From Pseudomonas baltica (GTDB lineage Bacteria; Pseudomonadota; Gammaproteobacteria; Pseudomonadales; Pseudomonadaceae): a stretch of DNA of 64,000 nt. The notes under the pieces are model-generated. The model made no database searches, was not told the origin of the DNA, and saw only the letters and a program-made list of their open reading frames with translations. Below are positions 1 through 8,847 of this stretch, piece by piece. Positions within the stretch are counted from its first letter, which is position 1. Every line of letters begins with the position of its first letter. The translations under genes were made by a program, and so were the position numbers. The stretch covers positions 186,001 through 250,000 of the forward strand of contig NZ_CP134771.1 in the NCBI RefSeq assembly GCF_031880315.1. The letters are read 5' to 3'.

Positions 1-132
1 TCCCTGACGGTCTACGCCGATGTGCAAAACCAGCGCAAGACCTGGAAGGATCTGGGCGCGGTGGTCGGGATCGGCGCTCTGTTGGTGGTGATCATTCTCT
101 GGTTCCTCGACAAAGCCGCCACCATTCTGTGA
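1..132 (+). CDS. ICE membrane protein, TIGR03745 (PFL_4702) family, C-terminal end
   Basis: Only the last 43 residues lie in the window, reading from base 1 to the TGA at 130-132. They contain a short polar segment followed by one strongly hydrophobic helix (GIGALLVVIILWFL) and a short tail. This fits the inner-membrane TIGR03745 protein that precedes TIGR03750 in PFGI-1/ICE-type conjugation clusters. The family assignment rests mainly on gene order, because the visible part is too short to identify alone. The next gene starts 8 bases downstream on the same strand, as expected for an operon. Confidence 0.6.
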   Translation, partial: SLTVYADVQNQRKTWKDLGAVVGIGALLVVIILWFLDKAATIL

Positions 133-139
133 GGCCCAC

Positions 140-541
140 ATGAGTGACCATATCGCTCGCCTGGCAGATGGCACCTTGAGCTTCCTGCCAGAGCGATTGA
201 ACCGCGATCCTGCCGTACTGCGCGGGCTCACCAACGACGAAATGTGGGTGTCGTTGGGTGCCGGCGCAGCGATCGGCCTTGTATTCGGCGTGCCGCTGGC
301 GATCGTCACGGCGTCGATCGCCGTGGCGCCTACGGGAATGATCGTCGGCATGGCGATCATCCTCTTGGTCAGCGGCACCCTGCTGCGCCGCGCCAAGCGT
401 GCGCGCCCTGAGACCTGGCTGTACCGCAACCTGCAATGGCAGTTGGCAATTCGTTGGCACATCGGCCGGGAGGCACTGGTAATCCATTCCGGCCCTTGGA
501 CGGTTCGCCGTACGCGCCGCCTGCGAGGACCCAGACCATGA
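140..541 (+). CDS. Conjugal transfer protein, TIGR03750 family
   Basis: This 133-residue inner-membrane protein belongs to the ICE-type (MPF-G) mating-pair apparatus. An N-terminal amphipathic part contains the motif ERLNRDPAVLRGLTNDEM. Two adjacent hydrophobic helices follow (about residues 38-75, including GAAIGLVFGVPLAIV), and the C-terminus is basic. This small two-helix form resembles the TraL/VirB3-like components of other systems, but that equivalence is inference. The ATG is 8 bases after the previous stop, and the stop TGA overlaps the next ATG (ATGA at 538-541), indicating translational coupling. Confidence 0.85.
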   Translation: MSDHIARLADGTLSFLPERLNRDPAVLRGLTNDEMWVSLGAGAAIGLVFGVPLAIVTASIAVAPTGMIVGMAIILLVSGTLLRRAKRARPETWLYRNLQWQLAIRWHIGREALVIHSGPWTVRRTRRLRGPRP

Positions 542-1179
542 GCCGATTCCGCAACAAGGTGGATGCCCAGCAGGCCCATATCATCAGTCTACGCATGGGG
601 GTGATTGCGCTGACCCTCGTGTGCGCCGGCCTGTGGTATGGCTGGCAGTCTGCGCCGACCTCGCTGACGGTACATGTGCCGCCGGACCTGCGCTCAGGCA
701 GCACGCGCAAATGGTGGGACGTGCCTCCCGAGAACATCTATTCGTTTGCGCTGTACATCTTCGGCCAGCTCAACCGTTGGCCCACCGATGGCGAAGCTGA
801 TTATCAACGCGCCATCTATGCCCTGCAGTCCTATCTGACCCCTTCGTGCAGAACATTTCTGGAAGGCGACTTCGAGTTTCGCAAGGCCGCCGGCGAACTG
901 CGCGATCGGGTCCGCGGCGTGTATGAAGTACTGGGCCGCGGGTACAGCGACGACCCCGAGTTGCGTGTCGCCCAACTCGATGCAGATTCCTGGCTGGTGA
1001 AACTGGATCTGAACGCCGACGAGTATTACGCCGCGGAACCGGTAAAGCGCGTTGTGGTGCGTTATCCATTGCGGGTCATCCGCTTTGACATTGATCCGGA
1101 GCGGAACAAGTGGGGCCTGGCGCTCGACTGCTACCAAGGCACACCACAGAAGCTGATATTGCCGGGAGGTGATTCATGA
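538..1179 (+). CDS. ICE conjugation protein, TIGR03746 (PFL_4703) family, VirB8/TraE-like
   Basis: This 213-residue protein has a short cytoplasmic N-terminus, a single membrane helix at about residues 23-41 and a periplasmic domain. Residues around IYSFALYIFGQLNRW and YLTPSCRTFL match the PFL_4703 family of ICE conjugation proteins. The one-helix-plus-periplasmic-domain layout is that of VirB8/TraE bridging proteins, which is inferred here and not shown by sequence identity. The start at 538 overlaps the preceding stop, and the stop at 1179 overlaps the next ATG at 1176. An upstream in-frame start at 436 is rejected because it would lie deep inside the previous gene. Confidence 0.85.
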   Translation: MSRFRNKVDAQQAHIISLRMGVIALTLVCAGLWYGWQSAPTSLTVHVPPDLRSGSTRKWWDVPPENIYSFALYIFGQLNRWPTDGEADYQRAIYALQSYLTPSCRTFLEGDFEFRKAAGELRDRVRGVYEVLGRGYSDDPELRVAQLDADSWLVKLDLNADEYYAAEPVKRVVVRYPLRVIRFDIDPERNKWGLALDCYQGTPQKLILPGGDS

Positions 1180-1991
1180 GCCCACATTCGTGGCGCACTG
1201 TGCTAGCGCTGTGCCTGGGGATCAGCACTGGCGCCCAGGCCGTCGAGGTCAAACACTGGGACCGCCTACCGATCGCCGTACCCCTGATCGTTGGACAGGA
1301 ACGCATTATCTTTGTCGACCAGGACGTCCGAGTCGGCCTGCCGGGGGGCATTGCCGGCAAGCTGCGAGTGCAGTCGATCGGAGGCACGGTGTATCTGCTG
1401 CCGTCTGACTCGATCGGGCCGACGCGGCTCCAACTGCAATCGATCAGCACCGGCGAAATCATTTTGCTGGATGTGGACGCTCAACCCGGCGAGCGCGCTT
1501 TGGAACCCATTCAAATCGCGACCACATCTTCGACCACTGAGGCCGATGAAACAGGTAGATCCGAACGTCAACCGCAGCGTACGCCCGTTCCCGTCGCCCT
1601 GACCCGTTACGCCGCCCAAAACTTGTATGCGCCCTTGCGCACAGTCGAACCGCTTCCCGGCGTTCGACGTATGGCGTTGAAGGTCCCTACCGATTTGCGC
1701 CATTTGCTTCCCACCCAACACGTTGTGATCACCCCACTGTCCGCCTGGCGACTCGATGACTTCTGGGTAACCGCCGTGAAGTTCAAGAATCTAAGCCTTC
1801 AGGTTATCGAGCTGGATCCTCGCGAACTGCAAGCTGAATTGTTCGGTGCTGCTTTCCAACACTCGACACTGGGTCGATCCGGAACCGCCGAAGACACCAC
1901 CGTCGCCTATCTGGTTACGCGCGGCGGTGGCCTGGATCAAGCCGTTCTGCTGCCACCGACCCCGCCTGTAGGTGACGACCATGAAGGCTAA
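1176..1991 (+). CDS. ICE conjugation protein, TIGR03749 (PFL_4704) family, secreted, TraK/VirB9-like
   Basis: This 271-residue exported protein begins with a clear Sec signal peptide (about residues 1-22, cleavage near GAQA-VE). The mature part is beta-rich, as in TIGR03749, the periplasmic/outer-membrane complex protein placed between TIGR03746 and TIGR03752 in these clusters. A TraK/VirB9-like role in the core channel is inferred from position and export. The ATG overlaps the upstream stop (ATGA). The 3' end overlaps the next gene by 11 bases, so expression is likely coupled through the whole operon. Confidence 0.85.
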   Translation: MSPHSWRTVLALCLGISTGAQAVEVKHWDRLPIAVPLIVGQERIIFVDQDVRVGLPGGIAGKLRVQSIGGTVYLLPSDSIGPTRLQLQSISTGEIILLDVDAQPGERALEPIQIATTSSTTEADETGRSERQPQRTPVPVALTRYAAQNLYAPLRTVEPLPGVRRMALKVPTDLRHLLPTQHVVITPLSAWRLDDFWVTAVKFKNLSLQVIELDPRELQAELFGAAFQHSTLGRSGTAEDTTVAYLVTRGGGLDQAVLLPPTPPVGDDHEG

Positions 1992-3492
1992 CGCACTGCT
2001 TAAGTGGCTCGTACCGGGCGCCCTGGTGGCCGTGGTGCTGATTATTCTCCGCTCCTGGGTCAGCGATGCCCCAACCTCCAGGTCTACCGTCTCAGCGGAA
2101 GCGGAGCCGGTGCAACTGACCGCCGACCAAGCGAAGTCCCTGGGCATCGCCGGTGACACCCCCCGCGACACGGTCGCAACGCTGGTGGGACAGGTCAAAG
2201 CGATGCGCACCGAGATGCTGTCACTGAAGAAAAGCAACGACTCCCTGCAATCGGAGAACAATCGTCTGCGCACACGCGAAGGGAGCATCGATACCCGTAT
2301 TCAATCAGCACTCGGCAGCGTGACGCAGCAGGTCAGCGAGGAGCGCAAGCAAGCCGATGCGGCACGCCAGAAAGCCGAGCAGGACAACCGCGAGGCCAAG
2401 TCCTTGTTGTTCCAGTTGAAGGATCAACTCTCCGGATTGGGGGGAAAGAACGATGATCTGCCAGTGGGATTCGGCCTGGAACCCGGCGATGGGGACCGAT
2501 TCAAGTCAGCGGACAGCGAGAACGATGCCATGCGCTGGGTCGAACCCTCGGACAGAGCCGCTTCTGCGAAGCCCAGCGAGGGCCCAATTGTGCTGTCCAA
2601 CCTTCCCTCGCAGTTCAAGCTAGACGGGCTGAAAGACAACGCCATCGATCGTAGCCAAAAACAACTCCGCGCCAGCTCGAAGGGCGAGCGCGATCTGGAC
2701 GGCAAGGCCGACCGCACCGAGGGGGCCCGCCCCGTCTACACCATCCCAGAAAACTCGACCCTCATGGGGTCGGTGGCGATGACAGCACTGATCGGCCGAG
2801 TGCCAGTGGACGGTACCGTCAACGACCCCTACCCCTTCAAGGTGCTGGTCGGTCCGGAGAACCTCACCGCTAATGGCATCGATCTGCCCGACGTGGCAGG
2901 GGCGGTCATGAGCGGGACGGCTTCGGGTGATTGGACACTTTCATGCGTACGCGGACAGGTCGAGTCGATTACCTTCGTCTTCCACGACGGCACCGTACGC
3001 ACCGTCCCGCAGCCGCAAGCAGTGGTCAACCGCAACACGGCCGCAACACAGTCCAGCAGCACCGAAAAGATTCGCGGCGGCCTGGGCTTTCTGTCGGATC
3101 CTTATGGCATCCCCTGCATCGCCGGCGAGCGCCGCTCCAACGCGCAGCAATATCTGGGCAGCCAGAGCCTGATCACCGCCGCCGGCGCCGGACTGGCTTC
3201 GGTATTGAGCAACGAGCAGAACAGCACCAGTGTGATCAGCTCGGGCAGCACGGCGCTGGGCATGTCTCAGAGCAACGGCAACAGCGCTTTGAACTCGGTG
3301 CTCAGCGGCGGCATCAGTGATATTCGCGAGTGGGTCAACAAGCTCTATGGCGAAGCCTTTGCCGCGGTTTATGTGCCGCCGTCGGCCAAGGTGGCGCTGC
3401 ACCTGGACCATGAGATCGCAATCGACTACGAGCCCAAGGGCCGGAGGGTGAACCATGAAAGCACATCGGTTTCGTCACTGGATCTCGACTAG
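1981..3492 (+). CDS. ICE conjugation protein, TIGR03752 (PFL_4705) family, TraB/VirB10-like
   Basis: This protein of about 503 residues has one N-terminal membrane helix (about residues 9-24). A long charged coiled-coil region follows (about 55-140, rich in E, K, Q and R), then a linker and a C-terminal domain with GLGFLSDPYGIPCI. This is the layout of TraB/VirB10-type energy-transducing scaffold proteins and matches PFL_4705. I chose ATG 1981 over GTG 1972 because AGGTGA at 1970-1975 is correctly spaced for 1981. It overlaps the upstream gene by 11 bases and the downstream lipoprotein gene by 38. Confidence 0.85.
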   Translation: MKANALLKWLVPGALVAVVLIILRSWVSDAPTSRSTVSAEAEPVQLTADQAKSLGIAGDTPRDTVATLVGQVKAMRTEMLSLKKSNDSLQSENNRLRTREGSIDTRIQSALGSVTQQVSEERKQADAARQKAEQDNREAKSLLFQLKDQLSGLGGKNDDLPVGFGLEPGDGDRFKSADSENDAMRWVEPSDRAASAKPSEGPIVLSNLPSQFKLDGLKDNAIDRSQKQLRASSKGERDLDGKADRTEGARPVYTIPENSTLMGSVAMTALIGRVPVDGTVNDPYPFKVLVGPENLTANGIDLPDVAGAVMSGTASGDWTLSCVRGQVESITFVFHDGTVRTVPQPQAVVNRNTAATQSSSTEKIRGGLGFLSDPYGIPCIAGERRSNAQQYLGSQSLITAAGAGLASVLSNEQNSTSVISSGSTALGMSQSNGNSALNSVLSGGISDIREWVNKLYGEAFAAVYVPPSAKVALHLDHEIAIDYEPKGRRVNHESTSVSSLDLD

Positions 3493-3871
3493 CCTGCTGC
3501 TGGTATTTTTGGCTGGATGCTCTACCGACAAGGAAGCCATGCTGCCCCACGGAGAGCAGACCATGATGGATATCTGGAACAATGCCGGATCTGTCGGCAC
3601 CCAGCAGCAGTTGTTCAACGCACGCAGCGCGCTAAGACGCCCGCTGGTGGATCCTTCCTCAAATGCCGGTGAGCAGGCCAGTTACACCCGCGCAGCTCAA
3701 ACCGAGATTTACAATCTATTCCCTCGACTGCCCAATCCGGACCTGGTCCTCTATGTCTATCCGCACCTGAGCGGCTCCGAGCAGGCGCCGGTGCCGGGGT
3801 ACTCGACGGTGTTTCCACTCTATCGGACGGTGCAGTATGCGCAGCCCGGCGAACGCGTGGATGACCTGTGA
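3455..3871 (+). CDS. Conjugative transfer lipoprotein, TIGR03751 family
   Basis: This 138-residue protein has a lipoprotein signal peptide ending in the lipobox LAGC (Cys at about residue 22), so it should be lipidated and membrane-anchored. The mature sequence carries the YPHLSGSEQAPVPGYSTVFP segment near the C-terminus typical of TIGR03751. It plausibly plays the VirB7/TraV role in anchoring the outer-membrane core complex, inferred from its size and lipidation. It overlaps both neighbours: 38 bases with TIGR03752 upstream and ATGA with the ATPase downstream. Confidence 0.85.
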   Translation: MKAHRFRHWISTSLLLVFLAGCSTDKEAMLPHGEQTMMDIWNNAGSVGTQQQLFNARSALRRPLVDPSSNAGEQASYTRAAQTEIYNLFPRLPNPDLVLYVYPHLSGSEQAPVPGYSTVFPLYRTVQYAQPGERVDDL

Positions 3872-6609
3872 TGGCGGAGGATCAAGCGGGTGCTCGGCCC
3901 TTCTGGAAGCCCTGGCGCGATGACCAACGTCGGCGCGCCACCCAGGACGACGAGTCAAAGTTCTATGAGCATAACCCCAGCTTCACGGACCACCTTCCTT
4001 GGGTGGAATACCTCGAAGAAGGCCAATGCTTTTTGCTCGACGACAACCGCTCCGTCGGTACCGCGTTCGAGCTGACGCCCATTGGCACAGAGGGGCGAGA
4101 ACCAGAATGGCTAATGACCGCGCGTGATGCCCTCGAAGACGCCCTGCAGGACAGCTTCGAGGAGCTGGATCGTGCGCCATGGGTGGTGCAGTTCTTTTGC
4201 CAGGACGACAGCGACTTCTCGCCGTACCTGCAAAGGCTGTCGGATTACATCCAGCCGAGCGCCCGCGGAACAGCCTTCACCGAAGCCTACCTTGAACTGA
4301 CCCGGCAACATCTCAAGGCGATTGCCAAATCCGGAGGATTGTTCGAGGACACGGCTGTCTCGCACCTGCCATGGCGAGGCAGCAATCGTCGCGTTCGCTT
4401 GGTGATCTACCGCCGCGTGCAGAGCTCAGACGATGACACAGGATCGCCTGTCGCATCTCTGGAGCGCGCCTGCGAGCGCATATCTGCATCACTGCAGGCC
4501 TGCAGTGTTGCACCACGGCGTGTGGACGGTAAAGCTTTCTACGCCTGGCTTCTGCCTTGGTTCAATCCTGCACCGACGCTGACCGATGAGACGCCCGCTG
4601 ACTTCTACGCCCGTGTCCCCTATCCCGAGACGTCTGACAGCGAATCCCTGGAATTGCCCTTCGATCATGACTTCACCGAGCGATTGTTCTACAACGAACC
4701 TCGGTCCGATGTGAATCACGGGCGGTGGTACTTCGACAATCAGCCCCACCGGGTCATGGTGGTGGACAAACTTCGCAAGCCGCCACACATCGGCCAGATC
4801 ACCGGCGAAACCCGCAAAGGTGAGGCCTTGAACGCGCTCTTCGATCAATTGCCCGAAGACACCATCATGAGTTTGACCATGGTGGTGACGCCGCAGGACG
4901 TACTTGAAGAACAGCTCAATCGCCTGTCTCACAAGGCCATTGGCGAGAACCTCGCCTCCACTCAGACGCGACAGGACGTTGAACAAGCGCGTGCGATCAT
5001 CGGCCGGCAACACAAACTCTACCGGGGAACGCTGGCGCTCTACCTTCGAGGTAAAGACGATCGCGAACTGCATCAGCGATCGATTCAGGCGGCTAACGTA
5101 TTACTGGCGGGTGGGCTTCAACCTGTGCGCGAAGGTGACGAGGTGGCCGCCTGTAACAGCTATCTGCGCTGGCTGCCCATGAGCTATAACCCCATCCAGG
5201 ACAAACGCAATTGGTATACCCGGCTGATGTTTGCCCAGCACCTGGCCAATCTGCTGCCCCTGTGGGGCCGTAGCATTGGTACCGGCAACCCAGGCATGAG
5301 CTTCTTCAATCGCGGCGGCGCACCACTGACCGTGGACCCGTTGTCACGCCACGACCGTGCCATGAACGCCCATCTGCTGCTGTTCGGCCCCACAGGCTCT
5401 GGTAAGTCGGCGACCCTCGTTTCGCTGCTGATGCAGGCCATGGCAATTTACCGCCCGCGGCTGTTTATTGTTGAGGCGGGAAATTCCTTTGGGCTGCAGG
5501 GTGATTACTTTGCGACCCTCGGCCTATCGGTCAACAAGATACAGCTCAAGCCTGGTACCGGCGTCAGCCTGGCGCCTTTCGCTGATGCGCGGCGCCTGGT
5601 CGAGGAACCGCACAAGGTGGCCTCTCTGGCAGTTGAGGATCTGGATGAAGCTGAAGATGACAGCGATGAACAACGCGATGTCCTGGGCGAACTTGAGATC
5701 ACCGCGCGGCTAATGATCACAGGCGGTGAAGCCAAAGAGGATGCTCGGCTCACCCGCGCCGATCGTAGTCTTATCCGTGAATGCATTCTGGATGCAGCGA
5801 GGGCTTGCCTGGTCACCCGGACATCTGTCAGAACGCGGCATATCCGTGATGCGTTGCAACACGTTGCCGGCAACACGCACTTGCCTGACAAACGCCGTGA
5901 CCGAGCTCAGGAGATGGCTGAATCCATCGATCTGTTCTGTCAGGGATTCGAAGGTGAGCTGTTTGACCGCGAAGGCACACCGTGGTCCGAGAGCGATGTG
6001 ACCATCGTCGACCTCGCCACCTATGCACGGGAGGGCTACGAGGCACAGATGTCGATCAGTTACATCAGTCTAATGAACACGGTGAATAACCTCGCCGAGC
6101 GTGACCAATACCTTGGCCGCCCGATCATAATGGTGACTGACGAGGGGCACATCATCACCAAGAATCCGCTCCTCGCCCCGTTCGTGGTGAAGGGGACCAA
6201 AATGTGGCGCAAGCTTGGGGCCTGGTTCTGGCTGGCCACACAGAATCTCGCGGACTTTCCGAATGCCGCACAGACGATGCTCAACATGATCGAATGGTGG
6301 GTATGCCTAAATATGCCCCCAGCGGAGATTGAAGAGATTGCGCGCTTCAAGAAACTGACGGCCGCACAAAAATCACTACTGCTGTCTGCTAGCAAGGAAT
6401 CCGGCAAGTACACCGAAGGGGTGATTTTGTCGAAGAAAGTCGAGACTCTGTTCAGAGTCGTCCCACCGAGCTTGTACCTCGCGCTGGCCATGACTGAGCC
6501 AGAGGAAAAAGCACAGCGTTGGCAGGAAATGCAAATGATGGAGTGCTCAGAACTCTCCGCAGCCATACGCATAGCGGGGAAAATCGACGCAGCTCGGGGG
6601 ATTAGTTAG
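3868..6609 (+). CDS. Conjugative transfer ATPase, TIGR03744 (PFL_4706) family, VirB4/TraC-like
   Basis: This is the 913-residue cytoplasmic motor ATPase of the mating-pair apparatus. The Walker A motif GPTGSGKS lies at residues 507-514 and the Walker B region IIMVTDEGH at about 753-761 (D758, E759). The N-terminal half is the TraC/VirB4 oligomerisation region. Length and motif spacing match the family, so the gene looks complete. It is the last conjugation gene present. In related elements more transfer genes of the TIGR03757/56/55 and TraG type normally follow, but here an intergenic stretch leads straight into a recombinase gene. Confidence 0.92.
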   Translation: MMAEDQAGARPFWKPWRDDQRRRATQDDESKFYEHNPSFTDHLPWVEYLEEGQCFLLDDNRSVGTAFELTPIGTEGREPEWLMTARDALEDALQDSFEELDRAPWVVQFFCQDDSDFSPYLQRLSDYIQPSARGTAFTEAYLELTRQHLKAIAKSGGLFEDTAVSHLPWRGSNRRVRLVIYRRVQSSDDDTGSPVASLERACERISASLQACSVAPRRVDGKAFYAWLLPWFNPAPTLTDETPADFYARVPYPETSDSESLELPFDHDFTERLFYNEPRSDVNHGRWYFDNQPHRVMVVDKLRKPPHIGQITGETRKGEALNALFDQLPEDTIMSLTMVVTPQDVLEEQLNRLSHKAIGENLASTQTRQDVEQARAIIGRQHKLYRGTLALYLRGKDDRELHQRSIQAANVLLAGGLQPVREGDEVAACNSYLRWLPMSYNPIQDKRNWYTRLMFAQHLANLLPLWGRSIGTGNPGMSFFNRGGAPLTVDPLSRHDRAMNAHLLLFGPTGSGKSATLVSLLMQAMAIYRPRLFIVEAGNSFGLQGDYFATLGLSVNKIQLKPGTGVSLAPFADARRLVEEPHKVASLAVEDLDEAEDDSDEQRDVLGELEITARLMITGGEAKEDARLTRADRSLIRECILDAARACLVTRTSVRTRHIRDALQHVAGNTHLPDKRRDRAQEMAESIDLFCQGFEGELFDREGTPWSESDVTIVDLATYAREGYEAQMSISYISLMNTVNNLAERDQYLGRPIIMVTDEGHIITKNPLLAPFVVKGTKMWRKLGAWFWLATQNLADFPNAAQTMLNMIEWWVCLNMPPAEIEEIARFKKLTAAQKSLLLSASKESGKYTEGVILSKKVETLFRVVPPSLYLALAMTEPEEKAQRWQEMQMMECSELSAAIRIAGKIDAARGIS

Positions 6610-6854
6610 CGTCCTGAATCAGATGGTCACTCAACAGACACTCGACTCTCAGCTTCCCTTGTAAGAGACCGTGTGGCGTCGGCTGTATTCTTCAAAACAG
6701 CCGGGCTCGACTGATTTCGGATAATTGTTGATCGAATAGGTTATCACCAATTATTGCGACTTTTCCGGGATTGCACACGATGACGGACAATAGCGTCGCT
6801 TCAGTGACTTAAATGGCGATGCGTGATCGCCGATGATCCGATTGAGGGCTATAC

Positions 6855-7816
6855 ATGCAGGAAGTGACGAAAGCCGATAACCACGACCAACGCAGGCTCA
6901 CGGCAGTCGAATTTCAGAATTTGGCTCGGGTGCCAGCCGCAGTCGAGTGGTTTGCCAACCTGGACAACCCGCGCACTCGTCGTGCCTATCAAAATGACCT
7001 GGAAGACTTTTGTCGATTCGTCGGTCTGGCCTCGGCGGACGAGTTTCGCGTAGTCACCCGATCGCACGTGTTGGCCTGGCGCGCCGATTTGGAAAAACGC
7101 GGCCTGGCCGGTGCCACCATCCGACGCAAACTGGCGGCATTGGCCAGCCTCTTCGATCACCTCCTGGAAAACAACGCGGTCGCCGGCGGCAACCCCGTGC
7201 ACGGCGTCAAACGACCGAAGATCGAAAGCAACGAAGGCAAGACCCCTGCCCTGGGCGATTACCAGGCCAAGGCCCTGCTCGAGGCGCCGGATGAATCCAC
7301 GCTCAAGGGTCTGCGCGATCGAGCCATTCTGGCCGTGCTGCTCTACCACGGCCTGCGCCGCGAAGAAGCGGCGCTGCTGCAGGTGAGCGACATCCAGGAG
7401 CGCCGCGGCATCCAGCACCTGAAGATCCACGGCAAGGGCGGCAAGATCCGCTACCTGCCCCTGCACCCGGTGGCGGCCGGGCGCATCCATCTGTACCTGG
7501 AGCGCTCGGGGCACCATCTGGACGACAAGAAGGTACCGATGTTCAAGCCGCTGCGCGGCCGATCGACCGGTGCCGGCGTTTCGGCCAACGGCATCTATAC
7601 CGTGGTCGAGGCCTACGCCAGGAAGCGGGGATTCAGGTGGCTGGGCTGGGCGTGCACGGGCTCAGGGCGACGGCCGCGACCAATGCCCTGGAGCACGAAG
7701 CAGACATCGCCAAGGTCCAGGCCTGGCTGGGTCATGCCAACATCAGCACCACCAAGATCTACGATCGGCGGCAGAACCGGCCGGAGGACTCACCGACCTA
7801 CAAAGTGAAATATTAA
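6855..7816 (+). pseudogene. Tyrosine recombinase (XerC/D-type), copy 1, frameshifted near the C-terminus
   Basis: The gene encodes a full-length site-specific tyrosine recombinase: SAM-like DNA-binding domain (about residues 15-110), then the catalytic domain with the first Arg in HGLRREEAAL and the Lys in GKGGKIRYLP. The reading frame breaks at about 7628, where the sequence has AAGCGGGG and the downstream copy has AAGGCGGGG. One lost G shifts the frame. The HGLRATAATN box and the WLGHANISTTKIYD segment carrying the nucleophilic Tyr are still present in the other frame, ending at TAA 7814-7816. As sequenced, the protein lacks the last catalytic residues. Compared with copy 2 it has six extra residues (ERRGIQ) after SDIQ. 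Confidence 0.85.
7252..7816 (+). repeat. Direct repeat, copy 1 of recombinase catalytic-domain DNA
   Basis: This 565-bp stretch is nearly identical to 10085-10632 (548 bp). The difference of 17 bp is explained by an 18-bp segment present only here and one G missing here. Homology begins abruptly at TGGGC-ATTACCAGGCC and ends exactly at the TAA stop. The two copies are direct repeats enclosing about 2.27 kb. Confidence 0.9.
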
Positions 7817-7966
7817 TAGAGGCCATTGGAACACACGCTACTTTCCACCCGCGCTTGGGCCGCGTTGTATTGGGCAGCCCAATCGAGTAGCGTGCCGATG
7901 GCACCTATCATGTCCATCGCGCGCGACACGGCCTCTGGGTTGCTAACGTGAGCGATATCCTCGCGA

Positions 7967-8242
7967 TCAGTTTTTCTCTGGCGCTTTGATATACTCAGGC
8001 ACAGCTGACGAAGGCGCCTGATGGCGATCTTCAGTAGCTCGGGCCTCATGAGCCTCAGCATAGTCCCTATCTGCTTGAGCCTTCTCATCGGCGGCTTCCC
8101 CGGGCTTACCCTCAACCTGTTTCTGCTCGGACGCTTGTTGATGCTTGTTGGCATCTTGCGTATGGTCTTCAGACGTCTTGTCACAGCCGGTCAAGCCAAG
8201 CGTTACTACCAAGAGTGAAGGTAAGGGAAGTGTCTTGATCAT
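7967..8242 (-). CDS. Small hydrophilic lipoprotein, unknown function
   Basis: This 91-residue protein has a lipoprotein signal peptide and lipobox LTGC (Cys at about residue 20). A very polar, Gln/Lys/Glu/Ala-rich mature part follows, probably helical, ending in PEYIKAPEKN. AAAGGAT lies just before the ATG. A palindrome immediately upstream suggests local regulation. It lies inside the segment enclosed by the two recombinase repeats. I do not recognise a family. The lipobox and ribosome-binding site support it as a real gene. Confidence 0.65.
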   Translation of the reverse strand: MIKTLPLPSLLVVTLGLTGCDKTSEDHTQDANKHQQASEQKQVEGKPGEAADEKAQADRDYAEAHEARATEDRHQAPSSAVPEYIKAPEKN

Positions 8243-8253
8243 GGAAAGATCCT

Positions 8254-8274
8254 TTAGGTTATCAATTAACCTAA
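8254..8274. promoter_or_regulatory. Palindrome upstream of the lipoprotein gene
   Basis: TTAGGTTA-TCAAT-TAACCTAA is a perfect inverted repeat with 8-bp arms, 12 bases upstream of the lipoprotein start at 8242. Its size and place fit a dimeric regulator's operator. The regulator is not identified. Confidence 0.45.
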
Positions 8275-8588
8275 TGATCTACATGCCATAAACTTAGTTC
8301 AACATACCTTTCACCTGAGGAGTGAAGTACTCGTGCCAAATGGGCAGATCAGGCACGATGTGCCACCTCGCGGCCCATTCGCACACCGCACATCTAGGCT
8401 AAGGAGTCCCGGCCGAGTAGGTTGGTGCGCTGAACATGAGAATCACCTACTAATTGATCCGGCGATTAAGTTCTCTATTTGGCATCCGATGCAACAGTAT
8501 ATTTGCTAATAAAAGGAGCGGCCTTCAGGCTGGGGATGGAGGAAAAACGCTGCTCGGAGTGATGGTTCTGATGGCATTTCGCGCACAC
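8275..8588. other. Intergenic stretch, no gene recognised
   Basis: I see no supported coding sequence here. It separates the promoter side of the lipoprotein gene from the IS66 transposase scrap. Confidence 0.5.
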
Positions 8589-8750
8589 GTCTTCAGCCCC
8601 AGCCGCGCCGGTGAACATGCGCGAAACTTCCTAGGCTCGTGGAATGGCAAGTTTGTCTGTGATGATTTTGGTGGTTAGAAGGCCAGTTTTGTACTTGGCG
8701 TAACCGAGATCGGCTGCACGGCCCATGCGAGGCGCAAGTTCTTCGATATG
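8589..8750 (+). pseudogene. IS66-family transposase (TnpC) fragment
   Basis: Translation in one frame gives FSPSRAGEHARNFLGSW, then VCDDFGG, a TAG stop at 8676-8678 and, still in frame, GVTEIGCTAHARRKFFD. These are signature segments of the IS66 TnpC catalytic region, where the stop replaces the expected Tyr of DDFSGYKA. Only about 55 codons survive, with no ends and no tnpA/tnpB, so this is a dead remnant. It lies between the two recombinase copies, next to the esterase gene. Confidence 0.75.
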
Positions 8751-8847
8751 AAACCAGAGGCGATTAATACGGTAGCTACGATTTGACCCAGCTGTAAGCC
8801 AAGGTACTGGCTGCTACGGTTTGACATCGCAGCAGCCAGAGGGCTGG

